From Rhizobium sp. L43 (GTDB taxonomy: Bacteria; Pseudomonadota; Alphaproteobacteria; Rhizobiales; Rhizobiaceae), in NCBI RefSeq assembly GCF_002531725.1, contig NZ_NWSQ01000016.1, positions 1 to 64,000 on the forward strand: 64,000 nt of DNA. The letters are read 5' to 3'. Under the pieces are notes generated by a model. It saw only the letters and a list, made by a program, of their open reading frames with translations, was not told where the DNA came from and made no database searches. The translations under genes and the position numbers were made by a program. Shown here one piece after another: positions 58,646-64,000 of this stretch (its first letter is position 1; each line of letters starts with the position of its first letter).

Positions 58646-60715
58646 TTACCGCCCTTCGCGCCACCACATGGCGCCGAAGGCGAAGAGCAGAATGCCGACG
58701 CCGGCGAAACCGGCAAAGAGCGGCAGTGTGTTGATGCCCTTCAGAACCGTTTCGCTGGTCATGCGGATCATCATGCGATCATTGTCGGCGACGCGCACCT
58801 GGCCGCGCACCGGCAGGATCGGCGGCACGCTGATCCTGCCACTTTCATTGGCAACGCGGGTGACGAGACCCTTGCTTCTGTCGGCGACCGGCTTCAGCAC
58901 ATCGGTCGTCGAGATCATCGCCTTGAATTCCGGTGCGTCGACGGCGCCGATATGCACAAGCGTCGACAGCTTGCCGTTGCGGATCTCGAAGAGGCCGATT
59001 TCGTCCATCCGCTTCTCGGCCTTGTAGAGCCCGGGTTCGGATTGGGTGAGCGGCAGGGTTTCGGTCTTGCCGGAGGGATAACGCACTGTGGCGTTGCCGG
59101 GATTGTCGCCGATCGTCTGGCGCGTGACTTCAAGGGTCCGGCCGGAGGCGCGCGCCGTCAGCGCTTCTTCCTCGAGCGCCGGCTCCTTCATCAGCCAATG
59201 GGCGATACGGCGATAGAGCGAGACATTCGGACCGCCGCCTTCGAAGCCGCGCGCCCAGAGCCAGCCCTGATCGGAAAGCAGCATGGCGACGCGGCCCTGG
59301 CCGGCGCGGTTCAGCACGAGCAGCGGGTGGTTGTCGGCGCCGAGCATGATCGTCTCGCCCTGCGGTCGGTCGACATCGACGCTGCGGAACCAGCGGCCCC
59401 AATGCGGCGGATCCTCGCCCGAACCATCAAGACCGCGCGTGACGGGATGTTTGCGGCCTTCCTCGGAGAGGCGGGGATAGAAGGCTTTTTCGATCATCTC
59501 TCCGGTGGGCGTTGCGGGCAGGACCGAGGAAAGCGGCGTCAGCGCGATGGAATCGGGGCCGGCGTGCTCGGGACCGGCGGCGATCAGGAGCGCGCCGCCA
59601 TTGTCGACATATTGCGCGATGTAATCGTAATAGAGCAGCGGCAGCACGCCGCGGTGCTGGTAGCGGTCGAAGATGATCAGGTCGAAATCCTTGATCTTGT
59701 CGACGAAGAGCTCACGCGTCGGGAAGGCGATCAGCGACAGCTCGTTGATCGGCGTGCCGTCCTGCTTTTCCGGTGGGCGCAGGATGGTGAAGTGGACAAG
59801 ATCGACCGAGGCGTCGGATTTCAAGAGGTTGCGCCAGGCGCGCTCGCCGGCATGCGGTTCGCCGGAGACGAGAAGGACGCGGAGATTCTGGCGGATGCCG
59901 TCGATGACGTGGACGGCGCGGTTGTTGGCGGTGGTGACCTCGCCGGGAAGCGCTGCGACGGAAAATTCGAGCACGTTGCTGCCGCCGGCCGGCACCTTGA
60001 AGGAGAAGGGCGTATCCTGGCCGGGCGTCGCCTGCAGGGTGGCGATCTCGTCACCGTTCAGCTTCACGGTGACATTGGCCGTGCCGCCGGGGCTCGGGCC
60101 GTCGTCGAAGACGCGCAAGATCACCTGCTGCTCCTCGTTGACGATGCCGAAGCGCGGCCCCTTGATGACTTCGATGCGGCGATCGAATTCGTTGGCTTTG
60201 CCGGTGATGAGGCCATGGATCGGCGCGTCGAAACCGAGCGCCTGATTGGCGGCCGGAACATCATGGACTTCGCCGTCGGTCAGCATGATGGCGCCGCCGA
60301 TACGGGCGGGTGGGACATCGGCGACATTGGCCGACAGCGCATCGAACAGCCGCGTCGACGGCACGTCGGAATTGACGTCGCCTTCGACATCGACGAAGCG
60401 GGGTTCTATCTGCGGAAAGCGGGCGAGCTGTCCCTTCAAGGCCGCAAGCGCATCGTCGGTCGTCTTGACCCGATCGGGTGTCTGCTGGCTCTGGCTGCGA
60501 TCAACGAGAACGGGGACGATGGTCGACAGCTGATCCCGGTCCTCCTGCAGCAGCACAGGATTGGCAAGGGCGGTGAGCATGGCGAGTGCTGCCAGCGTCC
60601 GGATCCAGGCGCCGCGAATGCCGCGCCAGATGGCGAAGGCGGCGATGATGGCGCTGACGGCCGCCAGTGCGGCCAGAACTGGCCAAGGCAGAAAGGGTGA
60701 AAAGTCGAAGGTCAT
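58646..60715 (-). CDS. Membrane protein with glutamine-amidotransferase-like domain
   Basis: A 689-residue protein with two N-terminal membrane helices (residues 9-50) and one at the C-terminus (FAGFAGVGILLFAFGAMWW). The extracytoplasmic part has a class I GATase-like fold around residues 275-470 (LRVLLVSGEPHAGERAW, NGGALLIAAGPEHAG), but the catalytic Cys is not evident. Such proteins belong to MoxR/DUF58/VWA clusters. It begins 1 base after the BatA/DUF4159 gene stop. A structural or regulatory role in the envelope is likely. Confidence 0.8.
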   Translation of the reverse strand: MTFDFSPFLPWPVLAALAAVSAIIAAFAIWRGIRGAWIRTLAALAMLTALANPVLLQEDRDQLSTIVPVLVDRSQSQQTPDRVKTTDDALAALKGQLARFPQIEPRFVDVEGDVNSDVPSTRLFDALSANVADVPPARIGGAIMLTDGEVHDVPAANQALGFDAPIHGLITGKANEFDRRIEVIKGPRFGIVNEEQQVILRVFDDGPSPGGTANVTVKLNGDEIATLQATPGQDTPFSFKVPAGGSNVLEFSVAALPGEVTTANNRAVHVIDGIRQNLRVLLVSGEPHAGERAWRNLLKSDASVDLVHFTILRPPEKQDGTPINELSLIAFPTRELFVDKIKDFDLIIFDRYQHRGVLPLLYYDYIAQYVDNGGALLIAAGPEHAGPDSIALTPLSSVLPATPTGEMIEKAFYPRLSEEGRKHPVTRGLDGSGEDPPHWGRWFRSVDVDRPQGETIMLGADNHPLLVLNRAGQGRVAMLLSDQGWLWARGFEGGGPNVSLYRRIAHWLMKEPALEEEALTARASGRTLEVTRQTIGDNPGNATVRYPSGKTETLPLTQSEPGLYKAEKRMDEIGLFEIRNGKLSTLVHIGAVDAPEFKAMISTTDVLKPVADRSKGLVTRVANESGRISVPPILPVRGQVRVADNDRMMIRMTSETVLKGINTLPLFAGFAGVGILLFAFGAMWWREGR

Positions 60716-60716
60716 C

Positions 60717-63530
60717 TCATTGTCCTAACCGTTCGAGAAGGTCGGGAACATGGACCTGGTCCGTCTTGTAGTTGCCGGTCAGCATGTACATCATGATGTT
60801 GACGCCGGAACGATAGGCATATTCGCGCTGCGTTTCATCCGACGGCACGGTCGGCAGTATCGGTATGCCGTTGTCGTCGATTGCCCAGGCACCGGCGAAA
60901 TCATTGCCGGTGATCAGGATCGGCGAAACGCCGTCGGCCGTCGCCGCCGATTTTTCGGTCGCTTCGCGGCCGCCCTGCCGGGCCTCGATCCAAAGCGGGC
61001 TGCCGGTGTAACGACCGGGAAAGCTCGACAGGAGATAGAAGGATTTCGTCAGCACGTGATCTGACGGTACCGGCTCGAGCGGCGGAATGTCGAGATTGCC
61101 GAGGATTTGCTGCAGCCTCTGACCGTTGGCGCTGACATTACCGCCATTGTCCAATGCGCTGATCTGGTCGCGCGTATCGAAAAGCACGGTGCCGCCATTG
61201 CGCATATAGGCGTCGATGCGGCTGATTGCCGCCGAAGACGGCATCGGCGCCGTCGCCGAAACCGGCCAGTAGATGATCGGGTAGAAGGAGAGCTCGTCCT
61301 TGGTCAGGTCGATGCCCACCGGCGGCGCCGGCTCTAGCGTCGTGCGGAATGTCAGGAACTGGGTGAGGCCCTCGAGGCCGCGCTCGGATATATTGTCCAC
61401 GTCCTGTTCACCGGTGACGACATAGGCGAGGTGCGTGTTATCGAGCCTCTGCAGGATGAGGTCGTCGCCGGGCTGGGAGTCGTCGGCGTGAAGCGTGCCC
61501 GGTTGCATGAGAAAGCCGGCACTGAGCGCAATGGCGATCATCGCCGCTGTGCGGACAGCCGGGCGCGAGCGCGAAAACGCGCCATTCATGAAGAGAACGA
61601 CCAGGCTATCGGCCAAGAGCAGCAGGAAAGCTGCGAGAAAGAGCGCGGGTTTTGCCGACCAGCTCTCGCCGCCGATCAGGCCTTCGCGTACGGCATTGGT
61701 CCCCGTTGTGTCGAGCGGCGTCAGTTCGGCATTCTCGGGCAGGACATTCAGGGAGGTGAAACCATCTTCCGACCCGTAGAGCCCGGGCGGGTTGTCGAAA
61801 TTCGCCGTCGGTTCGGCTCCGGCCTGTGGAATGAGCGGCCGCGCCGAACCCGTCTCGGAGACGAGTGTGCCCTTGGCGGTCAGCATGCGGAACGGCGGCA
61901 GGGTTTCGGAGACACGCGCATTGCCGCGCGCTTCCGACGTCACGCCACCCGAGCGTGATATCTGCAGGAGGTGGCGCAGCATGTCGACGAAAGTGCCTGA
62001 GATCGGCAGATCGGACCACGTCGCTTCCGCCGTGACATGAAACAGGACGATCTGGCCGGATGCGAGCTGCTTCATCGTGACGAGCGGCGTGCCGTCGGCC
62101 AGGCTCGCCCAGGTGCGTTCGGCAAGATCAGGCGTCGGTTCGGCCAGCACCTGGCGCTTGACGACGACATCGGCGGGACGGGTTATGCCGGCAAAGGGCC
62201 CGAAACTCGGAAATTCGGCGAGCGACTGCGGCTCGCTCCACGACAATGTGCCGCCCAGCGCCCGTTCTCCCTGGCGCAGGATGACAGGGATCAGCGGATC
62301 GTCCGCAGGCGCTGCCGCCATGCGCGGACCGGCGAAACGCAGGAGCATGCCGCCATTCGATATCCAGCGGGTCAAAGGTTCGTAGGTCTCCTCCGGCAGC
62401 CGGCCGATATCGGCCATGATGATGATGGAGGGATTGCTGGCGAGAAGTTTCGGTATTGCCACCGAAAGATCGGAATCGCTGGGTTGGATCAGATCCGCAT
62501 AGGGCTGCAGCGCCCGCTGGATATAGTAGAGCGGCGAGAGCAGCGGCTGGAACTCATCCCCTCCTTCCCCTGACAGCAAGACGACGCGGCGGCGCTTGAA
62601 TGCGTCGTCGAGAAGGTGGACCGCGCCCGCCGTCGCGCCGTTATCGACGCTGACGCGGGCGAAATCGTTGCGCATTTCGAAAGGCGCGGTGATCGAACTC
62701 GTCGCAACGCTCTGACCGGGGCGAAAATCCACCCTACCGTTGGCAATCGAGCGGCCCTGGCTATCGGCGGCGTTCAGCGCCACGGATGCGGCATGCGAGC
62801 TGTTCAGCCGTGTGACCTTGACGGTCATGGCATCCGCCGCATTGTTGGCCGCGGTGATCGCGACCGTCCGTGCGGCATCGCCCTCGATCAGGCGGAGATC
62901 GGCGGGCTGGAGTTCGGCGAGCCTGCGCACCGTGGCGTCGTCGGCCTTGGCGGCGGCGCCGTCGGTCAGGAAGGCGAGGGTGCCAGGCTTGATGCCGTTC
63001 AGCGCGGCGCGCAGCGCCTGGAAGGTGCGCTCACGGTCCGGTACCAGCGGTCGCGGCTCGGCAGCACGCAGCTTGTCGCGGGCGCTCGCGGCGGTGCCGG
63101 GGATGGCGTCGTTGGTCGGATCGGCGGTGAAAGCGATCGACACGGGCATGCCGGCGGATTCGGCGTCGTCTATCAACGCGTCGGCGGTCTGAATGCGGCG
63201 CTCCCAGTCGGGTGCCGCCGCCCAGCTGTTGTCGACGAAGAGGACGAGCGGGCCGCCGGATGCGAGCGAACTGCTGCGCGGATTGAAAACCGGATCGGCG
63301 ATCGCAAGGATGATGACGGCGGCGAGCAGCATGCGCAGCAGCGTCAGCCACCACGGGCTTTGCGCCGGCGTCTCCTCGCGCTTCAGCACCGATGCGAGGA
63401 TCTTCAGCGGCGGGAAGACCTCGCTCTTCGGACGTGGCGGCGTCAGCCGCAGCAGCCACCAGATGACGGGCAGGGCGATGAGCGCGCCGAGAATGGCGGG
63501 ATAGGCGAAAGCGAAGGGCAGGGCGTTCAT
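60717..63530 (-). CDS. BatA/DUF4159 membrane protein
   Basis: A 937-residue protein. The N-terminal BatA-like region (residues 1-90) has two membrane helices (PAILGALIALPVIWWLL and LLRMLLAAVIILAIADPVF). A VWA-like domain follows (LVLFVDNSWAAAPDWERR), in which the MIDAS D-x-S-x-S reads DNSWA, so metal binding may be altered. Two more helices lie near residues 635-690. The C-terminal DUF4159 domain runs from about 705 (PGDDLILQRLDNTHLAYVVTG) to the end. It overlaps the DUF58 gene by 4 bases. Confidence 0.85.
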   Translation of the reverse strand: MNALPFAFAYPAILGALIALPVIWWLLRLTPPRPKSEVFPPLKILASVLKREETPAQSPWWLTLLRMLLAAVIILAIADPVFNPRSSSLASGGPLVLFVDNSWAAAPDWERRIQTADALIDDAESAGMPVSIAFTADPTNDAIPGTAASARDKLRAAEPRPLVPDRERTFQALRAALNGIKPGTLAFLTDGAAAKADDATVRRLAELQPADLRLIEGDAARTVAITAANNAADAMTVKVTRLNSSHAASVALNAADSQGRSIANGRVDFRPGQSVATSSITAPFEMRNDFARVSVDNGATAGAVHLLDDAFKRRRVVLLSGEGGDEFQPLLSPLYYIQRALQPYADLIQPSDSDLSVAIPKLLASNPSIIIMADIGRLPEETYEPLTRWISNGGMLLRFAGPRMAAAPADDPLIPVILRQGERALGGTLSWSEPQSLAEFPSFGPFAGITRPADVVVKRQVLAEPTPDLAERTWASLADGTPLVTMKQLASGQIVLFHVTAEATWSDLPISGTFVDMLRHLLQISRSGGVTSEARGNARVSETLPPFRMLTAKGTLVSETGSARPLIPQAGAEPTANFDNPPGLYGSEDGFTSLNVLPENAELTPLDTTGTNAVREGLIGGESWSAKPALFLAAFLLLLADSLVVLFMNGAFSRSRPAVRTAAMIAIALSAGFLMQPGTLHADDSQPGDDLILQRLDNTHLAYVVTGEQDVDNISERGLEGLTQFLTFRTTLEPAPPVGIDLTKDELSFYPIIYWPVSATAPMPSSAAISRIDAYMRNGGTVLFDTRDQISALDNGGNVSANGQRLQQILGNLDIPPLEPVPSDHVLTKSFYLLSSFPGRYTGSPLWIEARQGGREATEKSAATADGVSPILITGNDFAGAWAIDDNGIPILPTVPSDETQREYAYRSGVNIMMYMLTGNYKTDQVHVPDLLERLGQ

Positions 63531-64000
63531 AGCTGCCCTCCATGCGTCGCCTTGGCCGGCATGCCGGACAGATACATATGCACGGCGACCAGCGCCTCCG
63601 AGGCAAGATGATCGGTGCGGTGCGTCGCGAAGGTCCAGCCGAGATGGCGCAGCGATTGGCCGAGGCTGTCCCTGCGGGCGAGGTAGGCGTTGCGATAGGC
63701 CTCGCGGACGTGTTCGGCGCGGCCGGAGACCAGTTTGGCGCCGGTCTCCGGATCGGTGAATTCGGTCCGGCCGCTATAGGGGAATATCTCCTCGGCGGGA
63801 TCTGCTATCTCGACCACGTGGCCGCGCAGGCCGCGGCGGGCAAGCGGGCCGAGCCGTTCCATGATCGCCGGTGCATCGTCGAGGAAATCGCCGATCAGCA
63901 CGAGGTCGCTCCAGCCGCGGATCATCGCCGTTTCCGGCAGGCCGCCGGTCAGCGGGGTGTGCATCAGCGCGGCCGCAAGGCGCTCGGCGGCGTTGCGGGT
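63527..64000 (-). CDS. DUF58 family protein, C-terminal part
   Basis: The last 157 codons of a gene that continues beyond the right edge of the window. The open frame runs unbroken to position 64000 and has no start in view. The stretch GWSDLVLIGDFLDDAPAIMERL is the characteristic DUF58/VWA-like segment. It overlaps the BatA/DUF4159 gene (ATGA). A moxR ATPase gene is expected just upstream, outside the window, from the usual gene order. Confidence 0.85.
   Translation of the reverse strand, partial: TRNAAERLAAALMHTPLTGGLPETAMIRGWSDLVLIGDFLDDAPAIMERLGPLARRGLRGHVVEIADPAEEIFPYSGRTEFTDPETGAKLVSGRAEHVREAYRNAYLARRDSLGQSLRHLGWTFATHRTDHLASEALVAVHMYLSGMPAKATHGGQL

Overview
This window is a stretch of a rhizobial chromosome, most likely Rhizobium of the etli/leguminosarum group. 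The base composition is GC-rich and the genes are tightly packed. The diagnostic loci are a eukaryote-type glutamine synthetase (glnII) divergent from the 63-residue inhibitor gstI, a NolR-like regulator, the choXWV choline transporter, a fused trpE(G) preceded by a trpL leader with three Trp codons, and several families of intergenic palindromic repeats. I see no rRNA, tRNA, CRISPR array, insertion sequence or prophage. The genes are mostly core metabolism and transport rather than an accessory island.

Layout. 0.2-4.4 kb: a deacetylase-like exported protein, an NnrU-like membrane protein, a YfgM-like TPR protein and the ribosome-assembly GTPase Der. 4.4-7.5 kb: a long inverted repeat, an OhrR-like regulator divergent from a secreted esterase, and a GT4 glycosyltransferase. 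7.6-10.9 kb: glnII/gstI with a sigma-54 promoter, a KDG-type kinase and a small secreted protein. 10.9-16.4 kb: a five-gene oligopeptide ABC operon. 16.7-19.0 kb: an alpha-glucosidase and a toxin-antitoxin pair whose toxin appears to carry an amber stop. 19-25.4 kb: adenine deaminase, a Liv-type binding protein, an HD-GYP protein, an omega-aminotransferase and nolR. 25.5-29.2 kb: a HugZ-like flavoprotein and choVWX. 29.4-36.4 kb: thymidine kinase, two conserved proteins of unknown function, a PAS protein, an orphan LuxR regulator, a periplasmic protein with a duplicated ClpP-like domain, and YqhA.

36.5-49 kb: formate-THF ligase, a probably frameshifted small membrane protein, an extensin-like peptidase-fold protein, an iron-controlled TonB receptor with an IRO box, trpL-trpE(G), a DUF2161 nuclease-fold protein, a CDF transporter, queF, DUF2076 and ClpP. 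49-64 kb: a BenE-like transporter, a leucine leader peptide and leuA, an ECF sigma/anti-sigma pair, a TPR protein, a metallophosphoesterase, a Nudix hydrolase, a glutathionyl-hydroquinone reductase, two GNAT acetyltransferases, and the 3' part of a MoxR-associated DUF58/BatA-DUF4159 operon that runs off the right edge.

Regulatory highlights read directly from the sequence are two amino-acid attenuators (trp, leu), a -24/-12 promoter for glnII, an IRO (RirA-type) box for the TonB receptor, duplicated operators in the OhrR/esterase spacer, a near-consensus sigma-70 promoter ahead of the toxin-antitoxin pair, and hairpins between the binding-protein gene and the permease gene in both the opp and cho operons.
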